Below the pieces are notes generated by a model, which did not search any database, was not told where the DNA came from, and was given only the letters and a program-made list of their open reading frames with translations. Source: Gammaproteobacteria bacterium (GTDB lineage: Bacteria; Pseudomonadota; Gammaproteobacteria; Enterobacterales; Psychrobiaceae). Taken from it: a DNA stretch of 64,000 bases. The DNA is taken from assembly GCA_013214965.1 (NCBI GenBank), contig JABSRU010000005.1, positions 62,001-126,000 of the forward strand, given 5' to 3'. Position 1 is the stretch's first letter. Each line of letters starts with the position of its first letter. Of the stretch, positions 9,268-17,707 are shown piece by piece. The position numbers and the translations under genes are program-made.

Positions 9268-9456
9268 CTAGAAATCTAAATCTAACTCATTAACTGTATA
9301 TTCGTGACCATCATCCATGTTGGTTAATTCACGCGCCAATCGTTGACGGTCTTGAATTAACTCTATTTGACGCCACTTTTGTTTTTTACTGCCTTTAGGG
9401 CGGCCCCGTTTAGCGGGTTGTTGATCGTAATTTGCTGCAAACTCTAACCTATCCAT
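9268..9456 (-). CDS. DUF3545 family small basic protein
   Basis: A 62-residue protein, MDRLEFAANYDQQPAKRGRP onward, with a strongly basic patch RGRPKGSKKQKWR near residues 17-29 and an acidic C-terminus. This pattern fits the DUF3545 family of short gammaproteobacterial proteins with no known function. The open frame reaches 9495, but the internal ATG at 9456 has AGGAG seven bases upstream and gives the usual family N-terminus. The AT-hook-like RGRP motif suggests nucleic-acid contact, which is a guess. Confidence 0.75.
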   Translation of the reverse strand: MDRLEFAANYDQQPAKRGRPKGSKKQKWRQIELIQDRQRLARELTNMDDGHEYTVNELDLDF

Positions 9457-9557
9457 GGCTTTACTCCTAGTTCGTAATTGCTTAATAAATAACACAGCCG
9501 TTCAGGGAGAATCAAACTTTAGTTTGCATAATTAACAAAAATACAACTTTAGTATTA

Positions 9558-10523
9558 CTATTTGTGCGATATCTCCCACAATTCTAGTAACTTATGCTCT
9601 AGTTTATCTTGATCGATCGCAAAATTACGGATCCCTTCAGCCAGTTTATGAACGGCCATTGGATCTTGATTAAACTGCCAACGAAATTGTGACTCAGTGA
9701 GTGCTATTGGTTGCGGTAACACTGGATGTTCTGGTAATAATTTTCTAACAATTTTACCCGTAGAGTTAGTGAGTTCTTCCAATAAGTTAGGGCTAATGGT
9801 TAATTTGTCACAACCCGCCAATTCAATGATTTCGCCTATGTTTCTAAAGCTTGCGCCCATAACAACCGTACTATAGGCATGTTGTTTATAGTAGTTGTAA
9901 ATTTCAGTCACTGAAATGACACCTGGATCTTCATTCGGTGCATATTCTGTGATCCCTGTATTGGCTTTGTGCCAATCAAGAATTCGACCGACAAATGGTG
10001 AAATCAAGAAAACATTAGCTTCGGCGCAGGCTTTGGCCTGAGCAAAACTAAACAATAGCGTTAAATTACATTTAATCCCTTCTAACTCTAGTTCTTTGGC
10101 AGCACATATGCCTTCCCAAGTAGATGCTAGTTTAATTAGAATTCGACTCTTATCGATGCCTGCATCTTTATAAAGTGCAATCAATTGATGAGCTTTAGCA
10201 ATTGAAGCGTCTTTATCAAAAGATAACCGTGCATCAACTTCTGTTGAGATACGACCTGGAATCGAGGTTAAAATTTCACGACCGATAGCGACTGCAAGGT
10301 AATCAGAGGCAAATGAAAGCTGTTGTTTTTGTGTACCTTGCTGTTTTTTTGCCGCGAGAATAGCATCGGTCACTAATTGATTATATTGAGGTAATTCAGC
10401 TGCTTTTAAGATTAACGAGGGATTTGTCGTCGCATCTTCTGGTTGATGAAGTTTTATTGCTTCGATATCGCCAGTGTCGGCAACTACTGAAGTCATTACT
10501 CTTAATTGTTCTAATTTATTCAT
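9558..10523 (-). CDS. talB: Transaldolase B
   Basis: A 321-residue class I transaldolase of the non-oxidative pentose phosphate pathway, transferring a dihydroxyacetone unit from sedoheptulose 7-phosphate to glyceraldehyde 3-phosphate. The Schiff-base lysine is Lys131 in [13 protein letters not shown]. The N-terminus [12 protein letters not shown] and the segment [18 protein letters not shown] are signatures of the TalA/TalB type. The gene is monocistronic here; transketolase is not adjacent. ATG start has ACTCC/GGAGT upstream on its strand (AGGAGTAACC), supporting the start at 10523. Confidence 0.95.
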   Translation of the reverse strand: MNKLEQLRVMTSVVADTGDIEAIKLHQPEDATTNPSLILKAAELPQYNQLVTDAILAAKKQQGTQKQQLSFASDYLAVAIGREILTSIPGRISTEVDARLSFDKDASIAKAHQLIALYKDAGIDKSRILIKLASTWEGICAAKELELEGIKCNLTLLFSFAQAKACAEANVFLISPFVGRILDWHKANTGITEYAPNEDPGVISVTEIYNYYKQHAYSTVVMGASFRNIGEIIELAGCDKLTISPNLLEELTNSTGKIVRKLLPEHPVLPQPIALTESQFRWQFNQDPMAVHKLAEGIRNFAIDQDKLEHKLLELWEISHK

Positions 10524-10757
10524 GGTTACTCCTTTGGTTTATGTATATTTATGCTAATACATATAGCATGTTATAAATGATAACCCTAGCCCAGATAACC
10601 AAAAGTAATAGCTAGAATGACGATTGATCTAATTTTGTGAGTTAAAGCGTTATAACCATCACAAAAGTCGAGCTGCTAATGGCGCAAACTATTAGTTGCT
10701 CAGAGAAAACGAATCCGTACAATGAGCATAATCATATATTTGGGAATAGGTACTTTT

Positions 10758-11528
10758 ATGTTGGCCGTTATTTCACCCGCAAAAAAATTAGATTTCGAAA
10801 CACCAGCTCACGCAATTGATGCGGGGCAATGCCAGTTACTTGAACAAGCTGAACGACTGATCAAGCGTTGTCAGGAACTAACCCCAAGCGACATCGCGTC
10901 ATTAATGAAGTTAAGTGATAAGTTAGCAGGGCTGAATGCTGCGCGATTTGGTCAATGGCAAACCCCATTTACCAAAGATAATGCTAAGCAAGCTATTTTT
11001 GCTTTTCAGGGTGATGTCTATGTAGGTTTAGGGGCGCAAGAGTTATCTGATGACGATTTGAATTTTGCTCAAGATCATCTGCGAATTTTGTCCGGGCTTT
11101 ATGGCGTATTAAGACCGCTCGATTTAATGCAGGCTTATCGGTTAGAAATGGGTACTAAACTTGATAATGAACGGGGCACTAATCTCTATCAATTTTGGGG
11201 GAGTTTGGTGACCGATAACCTTAATCAAGCCTTGAGCGATAATAAGAGTGAATTTTTGATTAATCTTGCGTCGACTGAATATTTTAAAGCGGTAAAAATC
11301 AAGGATATTAATGCGGCGATCATTACGCCAGTGTTTAAAGATTATAAGAATGGTCAATATAAAATCATTAGCTTCTATGCTAAAAAAGCCCGCGGGATGA
11401 TGGTGCGCTATATGATTGATAAGCGAGTTTCAACCCCCGAACAATTGAAAAGCTTTGATTATGCTGGTTACCAATTTGACGCCTTATTATCTAGCGATAA
11501 AGAGTTTGTATATACTAGAAAAATCTAA
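10758..11528 (+). CDS. yaaA: Peroxide stress protein YaaA
   Basis: A 256-residue member of the YaaA/DUF328 family. The N-terminus [16 protein letters not shown] matches the family start, so the ATG at 10758 is preferred to the upstream in-frame ATG at 10722; an AGG element lies 8-9 bases before it. Conserved segments include FNGDVY-like [31 protein letters not shown] and [14 protein letters not shown]. In E. coli this protein lowers free iron during hydrogen peroxide stress and its fold binds DNA. About 230 bases separate it from the divergent talB, so a promoter region lies there. Confidence 0.92.
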   Translation: MLAVISPAKKLDFETPAHAIDAGQCQLLEQAERLIKRCQELTPSDIASLMKLSDKLAGLNAARFGQWQTPFTKDNAKQAIFAFQGDVYVGLGAQELSDDDLNFAQDHLRILSGLYGVLRPLDLMQAYRLEMGTKLDNERGTNLYQFWGSLVTDNLNQALSDNKSEFLINLASTEYFKAVKIKDINAAIITPVFKDYKNGQYKIISFYAKKARGMMVRYMIDKRVSTPEQLKSFDYAGYQFDALLSSDKEFVYTRKI

Positions 11529-11661
11529 GTAGAAATATTGGTGAATAGACAGTAAAAATAGAAGGCGATGTGCTTCTTTATCTTTGGTTTTTTAAAGTGA
11601 AATACACTATAGTCTTGAACATAGGGGGCTTACTGCAGGGAATATAGGAATAAAAATAAAA

Positions 11662-12822
11662 ATGAAAATTAATATTGTTATATTGGCCGTTATGTTGATT
11701 TGCTCTTTTAACGGGGCAGCAACGGAAATTAAATTACTACCAATCACTTATAGCGCACAGGTGAGTAGTTATTTAGTGGCGGAGTTTGTTGAAGATAGTA
11801 ATCCTAGTCGTCCCTTAGTTATCGCTAATGTAGTATCACCTAAAACAGCCGAACAAGTCTTAGCAAAATATTATTGGTTGTTAAAGAATACTAAGTTTGA
11901 TGAAGCAGCAAAACAATATGCTGTTGATGATGCTAGTCAATCGAATTTTATTAAGGCTATAAAATCAAAAAGCATAGATTTAGCAGGGTTTTCTAACCTT
12001 GCCGAAGTTCGTATTGATCACATTCAGCGATGGAATTCATTTGTCTATTATTGGCTGACTTTTAAGAGTAATAAGGGACAAAAATTATCTCTTCGGCAAG
12101 AACTTAACTGCACCATTGAATGTAAACTTGTTTTTAATAGAATATTTTATACTGATGATGTTATTGATTTATTAGAGCTCAATTATTTTTCCTATAGAAC
12201 GTTAGCTGGCAAAAAATACAGAGCTATGAATGCCGATGAACTAAACGGATTTTCTAAGATCACTATCCAACATCCAAAATCTTCCGGTGATGCAGATAGA
12301 AGTTACCCACTGTCATTTTATCTTAATATTGATAAAACATATAAAGACAAAGTTGTGAATAGAAAGAGTGATTGTAAATCAACTTATCAAGATCGAATTG
12401 AGTTGTCAGTTTGCCTGTTTATCAATAAATTTGACTCAATTAATGTGTTAGAATCCGAAAAACTTTCAACCTTTATCGATAAAATAAGAGGGGGAGAAAG
12501 TAATGGTCCCGTAACCCTTAATAGTTTTTCTGACAATAAAATAAAAAAAGAATTCTACCAAAATAAGTCATTTGTTCATTGGGTAAACAATTGGTCATCG
12601 GTCAAACTGGTTGGCAGCATCGAAAATGACGTTACCTATTTTTTGTTTTTTAAACCTATGTTTACTGATGGTCGCGAAGACCCTATACAAATTGTTACTT
12701 TTGATAAAATAAGTGATCCAAATTTTTCGACTGTTATTTTTGGTGCTAACTATGAAGATACATACGATTATTTTCAAAATAGTCTGTTTATGACTGAGTT
12801 ATCTTCGGTGCTGAATAAATAA
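11662..12822 (+). CDS. Secreted protein of unknown function
   Basis: A 386-residue protein that I do not recognise. Residues 1-21 form a signal peptide (hydrophobic core IVILAVMLICSF, cleavage near GAATE). The mature part is mixed in composition, with a possible helical segment around VLAKYYWLLKNTKFDEAAKQY (about 73-93) that resembles domains scoring repeated nuclear-transport-factor-like folds, then mostly beta-type sequence. Four cysteines are present in the middle (CTIECK, and CKSTY...CLF), which could pair as disulfides in the periplasm. It has its own transcription unit between yaaA and the M28 peptidase gene, followed by two hairpins. Confidence 0.6.
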   Translation: MKINIVILAVMLICSFNGAATEIKLLPITYSAQVSSYLVAEFVEDSNPSRPLVIANVVSPKTAEQVLAKYYWLLKNTKFDEAAKQYAVDDASQSNFIKAIKSKSIDLAGFSNLAEVRIDHIQRWNSFVYYWLTFKSNKGQKLSLRQELNCTIECKLVFNRIFYTDDVIDLLELNYFSYRTLAGKKYRAMNADELNGFSKITIQHPKSSGDADRSYPLSFYLNIDKTYKDKVVNRKSDCKSTYQDRIELSVCLFINKFDSINVLESEKLSTFIDKIRGGESNGPVTLNSFSDNKIKKEFYQNKSFVHWVNNWSSVKLVGSIENDVTYFLFFKPMFTDGREDPIQIVTFDKISDPNFSTVIFGANYEDTYDYFQNSLFMTELSSVLNK

Positions 12823-12833
12823 TGAAAAAATTG

Positions 12834-12851
12834 AAACACGCTGGCGCGTTT
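12834..12851 (+). terminator. Weak hairpin after the 11.7 kb secreted-protein gene
   Basis: AAACACGC at 12834-12841 can pair with GCGCGTTT at 12844-12851 with one mismatch. It lies 12 bases after the stop codon and is followed by a moderately T-rich stretch. Terminator function is inferred. Confidence 0.4.
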
Positions 12852-12930
12852 ACGTATTGTTATTCGGGTCTGTTGATCTTTGTCGCTCGTTTATTTTACG
12901 TTTCGTAAGGCTGTATTTTATACGTTGAAG

Positions 12931-12963
12931 TATGGTGAGCTATGTCGCCGCAAGCTGACCATA
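12931..12963. terminator. Inverted repeat between convergent genes
   Basis: TATGGTGAGCT at 12931-12941 pairs with AGCTGACCATA at 12953-12963 with a single mismatch. It sits just 3' of the minus-strand M28 peptidase gene and could end transcripts from either side; no clear T-run is seen. Confidence 0.4.
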
Positions 12964-12990
12964 CCAGTGAAAAGATACAAGTTAGGGTCA

Positions 12991-14376
12991 CTACTTGCTT
13001 GGCAGCGCTAATAATTCCCCGTCATATTGCGCGGCTAAATAAGCAACGACAGCCCAGGCGGCAACATTTTGTTGTAACTGGGCTGGATCGATTTTGTCTA
13101 AGGTATCATTGGCGGTGTGATGATAATCGAAATAGTCAGTACCATTTTGATGTAAGCTAAATACAGGCACGCCTTTGACGGGTAAAATTGATACATCGGG
13201 ACCGCCACCGGCTTTATTATTGCCTTGGTTAATACTTAATGGGTGTAACACTTTACTAATGCTAGCGGCTAAATCTAAATTATCTGGATGAAGCTGAGTG
13301 CTAAATTGCCAAATGTTGCGGGCGCCGAAATCAGACTCTCCGGCTAATTTTATTTTATGCAGTACCTTAGCATTGGCATCACGATATTCCTTGGCGCCAA
13401 TTAAACCGCCTTCTTCGTTAGCAAATAGCACAACACGGATGGTACGTTTTGGTTTTAGTGCTTTAATTGCGTGAGCAGCAGCCATCGTAATACCAACACC
13501 TGCGCCATCATCTAATGCACCAGTGCCTTCATCCCATGAATCGAGGTGGGCACCAATTAAAATATACTCATCGGGTAATTCACTACCAGTAATTTCACCA
13601 ATCACGTTATAAGATGTTTTAGGCGCTAACATTTCACTACCAAGCTTGAAGGTAATAGTGATTGGTTTACCACGTTTGTTCATTGCGACGAGCATATGGG
13701 CATCGGAGGTTGATAAGGCTGCTGCTGGGATAGTTTTTTGACCATCTTTATGACGCATACCACCGGTGTGTGGCATTCTTGATTTGTCGGTACCTACCGA
13801 GCGGATTAATAAGCCAACCGCTCCTTTATTTGCTGCAGTTGATGCGCCAATAGCACGACCGGCGACGACTAAACCGTATTCTTTACCTTCACGATGACGA
13901 TGCATCCGAGCATCAATATAAACAATTTTCCCGGCCACAGTAGCATCGTCGGCCGCTTGTAATGCTTTGACAGAATCAAAAAACACGACCTCTGCAGTGA
14001 TACCGTCTTTAGGGGTAGCAATGCTACCGCCTAGTGCGGTAATGGCTAAGGGTTGAGGAAAAGGTGCTGTGACACTGGCACTAGCATTACCGCGCTGCCA
14101 ATGCTTAACCGTGACCGGTTGCTTATATACTTTATCAAAACCCAGTTGATTAAATTTATGTTCGGCCCAAGCGACAGCACGGGCATCGGCACTAGAACCA
14201 GCGATTCGAGGACCTACCTCAACAGTTAATGATTCAACAATGTCATAGCCTAAGTGACCACGAATAGCGGTATCACGTAATTGACTGGCTTGAGCCAAGG
14301 ACTGCTGACTGGTCGCTGCAATACTAGGCATAGCAAAAGTGCTAGCGAGGAGCAGCGGAAATAATAATGATTTCAT
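12991..14376 (-). CDS. Secreted M28 zinc aminopeptidase with PA domain
   Basis: A 461-residue periplasmic or secreted metallopeptidase. A signal peptide ends near SIAAT (about residue 22). A protease-associated (PA) insert covers roughly 120-240. The M28 catalytic domain follows with the co-catalytic zinc ligands in order: His in GAHLDSW, Asp in GALDDGAG, Glu-Glu in ANEEGG, Asp in ESDFG and His in YHHTANDT. This pattern fits the M20/M28 carboxypeptidase Q / aminopeptidase group that releases amino acids from peptides. The gene stands alone between the unknown secreted protein and rpsT. Confidence 0.9.
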   Translation of the reverse strand: MKSLLFPLLLASTFAMPSIAATSQQSLAQASQLRDTAIRGHLGYDIVESLTVEVGPRIAGSSADARAVAWAEHKFNQLGFDKVYKQPVTVKHWQRGNASASVTAPFPQPLAITALGGSIATPKDGITAEVVFFDSVKALQAADDATVAGKIVYIDARMHRHREGKEYGLVVAGRAIGASTAANKGAVGLLIRSVGTDKSRMPHTGGMRHKDGQKTIPAAALSTSDAHMLVAMNKRGKPITITFKLGSEMLAPKTSYNVIGEITGSELPDEYILIGAHLDSWDEGTGALDDGAGVGITMAAAHAIKALKPKRTIRVVLFANEEGGLIGAKEYRDANAKVLHKIKLAGESDFGARNIWQFSTQLHPDNLDLAASISKVLHPLSINQGNNKAGGGPDVSILPVKGVPVFSLHQNGTDYFDYHHTANDTLDKIDPAQLQQNVAAWAVVAYLAAQYDGELLALPSK

Positions 14377-14467
14377 TGGTGTTCTTATTATTGAAAATAA
14401 AGGAGGAGATTATGATACAACGAAAAGAGGAGCGAGGGGAGGTGACAAATGTAACAAATTTAGACAT

Positions 14468-14494
14468 AAAAAAACCGGCCGAAGCCGGTTTTTC
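14468..14494 (-). terminator. Intrinsic terminator of rpsT
   Basis: AAACCGGC (14472-14479), a CGAA tetraloop-type turn, and GCCGGTTT (14484-14491) form a perfect stem with an A-run on the left, which is a T-run on the minus strand where rpsT ends. Confidence 0.85.
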
Positions 14495-14515
14495 CATTTA
14501 AGCATTAAGCTTCAA

Positions 14516-14776
14516 TTACATTGCGTTGATTTGTGCACTGTAACGAGACTTATGACGAGCAGCTTTATTTTTGTGGATCAGGCCTTTAGTGGCGAAACGA
14601 TCTAAAATAGGCTGTACTTCAGTGAATGCTTTAGTTGCAGCATCTTTGTCACCAGCAGCGATAGCTGCAAGTACTTTTTTCATAGCTGTGCGCATCATTG
14701 AGCGACGGCTAGCGTTATGCTTACGGTTTTTTTCTGACGTGATAGCACGTTTCTTAGCAGACTTAATATTAGCCAA
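14516..14776 (-). CDS. rpsT: 30S ribosomal protein S20
   Basis: An 86-residue, strongly basic protein beginning [18 protein letters not shown] and ending with the [19 protein letters not shown] segment, the standard S20 sequence. It binds 16S rRNA in the small subunit. It is monocistronic, divergent from murJ, with a clear promoter (14826-14854) and terminator. An AGGAGT Shine-Dalgarno precedes the ATG. Confidence 0.97.
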   Translation of the reverse strand: MANIKSAKKRAITSEKNRKHNASRRSMMRTAMKKVLAAIAAGDKDAATKAFTEVQPILDRFATKGLIHKNKAARHKSRYSAQINAM

Positions 14777-15105
14777 GGTGAACTCCTAGAACTGTTCGAT
14801 TTGCGATACTTTATAAAGGTCGGGGATTATGCCCGTTTTATAACCCAATATCAATCGCATTGTTAAAAGAAAGACATAACTTTGTCAAATTTTACCAAAA
14901 TAGGCAAAATTTAGTCACCGCTTTGTTGTGATAAAAGTGGCGAGCATTTAGATTGACCGTTATGATAACGGGCGAATTCTATCAATATTTATTCGGCAGT
15001 CCTAGCACTAATTCACGATTATTATCAGATAACGGTAAAATTGTTGGCTTGTTATCGTTTTGGGCACAATTTTTAGGCCGAATGTAACTAATTTGGAACC
15101 ATCCT
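14777..15105. other. Divergent intergenic region rpsT / murJ
   Basis: This stretch of 329 bases holds the rpsT leader and promoter at its left end. In the right half I see only AT-rich sequence and no convincing ORF, RNA or repeat; a murJ promoter must lie there but I cannot pick it with confidence. Confidence 0.5.
14826..14854 (-). promoter_or_regulatory. Sigma-70 promoter of rpsT
   Basis: On the minus strand the -35 TTGATA (14849-14854) and the -10 CATAAT (14826-14831) are separated by exactly 17 bases, about 50 bases upstream of the S20 start. A G/C-rich stretch follows the -10 box, as in many stringently controlled ribosomal promoters. Confidence 0.7.
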
Positions 15106-16677
15106 TTGAGTAAAAAATTATTAACCTCGGGACTGATTGTTAGTGTCATGACTTTAGTGTCTCGAGTATTGGGGCTGGTGCGAGATGTTATCCTAGCTGG
15201 CTTACTAGGTGCAAGCGCCCACGCTGATGTTTATTTACTGGCAGTCAAAATCCCTAACTTTATGCGTCGGTTATTTGCGGAAGGGGCATTTGCTCAAGCC
15301 TTTGTTCCTGTACTCAGTGAATACCAAAATAAAGACGATCCTAATAAAATGCGGGAACTGATTGCTTATGCGTCGGGCACATTGGGTACTATTGTTACGG
15401 TGGTAGCTATTGCTGGTGTTATCGGGTCGCCAATTTTAGTCGCGATTTTTGGCTCTGGCTGGTTTGTAATGGGCTTAAATGGTGATAATGAAGCGTGGCA
15501 AAAATTTGAACTTGCGACCATTATGCTTAAAATTACCTTTCCCTATTTATGGTTTGTGACCTTAATCGCGTTAAGTGGTTCGATCTTAAACGCGATGGGG
15601 CGATTTGCTGTCTCTTCATTTACGCCAGTTTTCCTGAATGTTGCGATCATTGCCACGGCTATTTACATTGCCCCACAGTTTGATGAGCCCGCAATCGGTT
15701 TGGCTTGTGGCTGGTTTATCGGTGGTTTAGCCCAATTGTTATTTCAAATCCCTTTTTTACACCGTGCTAAGGTGCTGGTTAAGCCAAAATGGGGCTGGAA
15801 TGATCCAGGGGTGGTCAAAATACGCACGCTAATGATTCCCGCATTATTTGGGGTGTCGGTTAGTCAAATTAATCTATTAATTGATACGGTTATTGCAACA
15901 TCATTAATTACAGGCTCGGTCAGTTGGTTGTTTTATTCCGATCGCTTATTGGAGTTTCCACTGGGGTTATTTGGAATCGCCATTGCAACGGTTATTTTAC
16001 CCAGTTTGTCACGTCATCATAATCGCGACTCGGCCAAAGATTTTCGTCAAACCATGGATTGGGCGGTGCGGATGATTCTAATGATGGGATTACCAGCGGC
16101 GATGGGATTGATGATTTTAGCGCAGCCCTTAGTAACCGTGCTGTTTATGAATGGTGAATTTAGCAGCCGCGATGTCATGATGGCCAGTTATAGCTTAATG
16201 GCCTACAGCATTGGTTTATTAAGTTTTATGATGATTAAGGTCTTAGCTCCTGGCTTTTATGCCCGCCAAGATACTAAAACACCGGTCAAAATTGGCATCA
16301 GAGCAATGGTCGCAAACATGGGGTTTAACGCCATTTTTGCCATTAGCCTCGGCTATGAATATGGCTTTATTGGGCTGGCGTTTGCAACATCTTGTTCAGC
16401 AACTTGTAATGCATTTTGGTTATATCGAAAGTTAAAGGCTGATGATATTTATCAATTTAGTGCGACAACGCTGCAATTTATGTTAAAAACGTTAGTGGCG
16501 ACCAGCGTGATGTTAGCGTTGGTGTATTACTTCAATCCCAGCGCTGAAACCTGGTTTGAGTTTGATAAAATGACTCAAATTTGGACTTTAATTCAACTTA
16601 TTGCCGTCGCGTTAATCAGCTACTTTAGCGTGTTAGTTATCACAGGCTTTAGAATTAAGCATTTATTACGGGCATAA
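15106..16677 (+). CDS. murJ: Lipid II flippase MurJ
   Basis: A 523-residue polytopic membrane protein of the MOP exporter superfamily with about 14 transmembrane helices. It flips the peptidoglycan precursor lipid II across the inner membrane. The N-terminus SGLIVSVMTLVSRVLGLVRDV and the segment MRRLFAEGAFAQAFVPVLSEY are hallmarks, including the conserved Arg residues. The start is TTG at 15106, supported by the family N-terminus MSKKLL and a GGAACC element upstream. The rpsT-murJ-ribF-ileS order is typical of gammaproteobacteria. Confidence 0.95.
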   Translation: MSKKLLTSGLIVSVMTLVSRVLGLVRDVILAGLLGASAHADVYLLAVKIPNFMRRLFAEGAFAQAFVPVLSEYQNKDDPNKMRELIAYASGTLGTIVTVVAIAGVIGSPILVAIFGSGWFVMGLNGDNEAWQKFELATIMLKITFPYLWFVTLIALSGSILNAMGRFAVSSFTPVFLNVAIIATAIYIAPQFDEPAIGLACGWFIGGLAQLLFQIPFLHRAKVLVKPKWGWNDPGVVKIRTLMIPALFGVSVSQINLLIDTVIATSLITGSVSWLFYSDRLLEFPLGLFGIAIATVILPSLSRHHNRDSAKDFRQTMDWAVRMILMMGLPAAMGLMILAQPLVTVLFMNGEFSSRDVMMASYSLMAYSIGLLSFMMIKVLAPGFYARQDTKTPVKIGIRAMVANMGFNAIFAISLGYEYGFIGLAFATSCSATCNAFWLYRKLKADDIYQFSATTLQFMLKTLVATSVMLALVYYFNPSAETWFEFDKMTQIWTLIQLIAVALISYFSVLVITGFRIKHLLRA

Positions 16678-16691
16678 AGGGATAAAATCAG

Positions 16692-16720
16692 CTGATAACT
16701 GCTGTTATATGGGATATAAT
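16692..16720 (+). promoter_or_regulatory. Candidate sigma-70 promoter for the ribF operon
   Basis: A perfect -10 TATAAT (16715-16720) is preceded at 17 bases by CTGATA (16692-16697), which matches four of six -35 positions. It lies in the 79-base gap between murJ and ribF. Confidence 0.6.
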
Positions 16721-16756
16721 TTGCCAGTTTTGGGGTCCAAGGGAACAATCTAGTTG

Positions 16757-17686
16757 ATGAAATTAATTCGTGGCATACATAATATAACACCAGCGCATCG
16801 TGGCTGTGTGTTAACCATTGGCAACTTCGATGGTGTTCATTTAGGACATCGTGAGGTTCTTAATGGGTTGAAAAACAAAGCAAAAGAATTAGATTTAGCC
16901 AGCACAGTGATGACCTTTGAACCGCTACCACAAGAGCTATTTAATGGTGATAAAGCGCCAGCTCGGTTATCTCGCTTGCGGGAGAAATTACGTTTATTGA
17001 GTGAACTCGGGATAGAACGCTTATTATGCGTCCGTTTCGATCAAAAATTTTCGGCGATGTCCGCCCCTGACTTTATTGAGCAATTATTGGTTAACAAGCT
17101 CGGGGTTAAATTTTTGGTGGTCGGTGATGATTTCCGGTTTGGTCACGGTCGCCATGGCGATTATGAGATGTTGGTTAAAGCTGGTCGACAGTTTGGCTTT
17201 GAAGTGGTGAGTACCCAAAGTTTAAAAATGGCCAACTCAAGAGTCAGCAGTACCCTGATTCGAGAAAAACTAGCACAGGGGGATATTGAACAAGCGCAAC
17301 AAATGCTTGGTCACCCTTATATTATCAGTGGCCGTGTGCGTCACGGTGAGAAAAAAGGCCGTACTATTGGCTTTCCGACCGCTAATATTGCATTAGCCCG
17401 CAAAGTTTCACCATTACATGGTGTCTATGCGGTGAAAGTCATGCTAAATGGCATTAATTATTCAGGGGTTGCCAATATTGGGCAACGACCGACAGTGAAT
17501 GGCACTCGAATGCAATTGGAAATTCATTTGTTTGATTTTCAAGATGATATCTATGGTGAGACCATCGATACGCAAGTGCTTTACAAAATTCGTGATGAAT
17601 TTAAATTTGATTCTTTCGATCAGCTTAAACAGCAGATTGCAAAGGATGTAGTTGACGCTAAAGCTTTTTTTAGTGTTGAAAAATAA
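16757..17686 (+). CDS. ribF: Bifunctional riboflavin kinase / FAD synthetase
   Basis: A 309-residue enzyme that makes FMN from riboflavin and then FAD. The N-terminal FMN adenylyltransferase domain shows TIGNFDGVHLGH (nucleotidyltransferase HxGH-type site) and SSTLIREKL. The C-terminal flavokinase domain (about 185-305) shows GEKKGRTIGFPTANI and GVANIGQRPT. The ATG at 16757 is preferred over the TTG codon one position upstream because it gives MKLIRGIHNI, the usual family start. It is first in the ribF-ileS-lspA-fkpB-ispH operon. Confidence 0.95.
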   Translation: MKLIRGIHNITPAHRGCVLTIGNFDGVHLGHREVLNGLKNKAKELDLASTVMTFEPLPQELFNGDKAPARLSRLREKLRLLSELGIERLLCVRFDQKFSAMSAPDFIEQLLVNKLGVKFLVVGDDFRFGHGRHGDYEMLVKAGRQFGFEVVSTQSLKMANSRVSSTLIREKLAQGDIEQAQQMLGHPYIISGRVRHGEKKGRTIGFPTANIALARKVSPLHGVYAVKVMLNGINYSGVANIGQRPTVNGTRMQLEIHLFDFQDDIYGETIDTQVLYKIRDEFKFDSFDQLKQQIAKDVVDAKAFFSVEK

Positions 17687-17707
17687 TATTTTTAGGTGTG
17701 ATTATTA

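Noticed and set aside
12942-13160. Plus-strand open frame at the end of the M28 peptidase gene
   Set aside because: It overlaps the 3' part of the peptidase gene on the opposite strand, with an Arg/His-rich composition typical of antisense frames, and has no recognisable domain.
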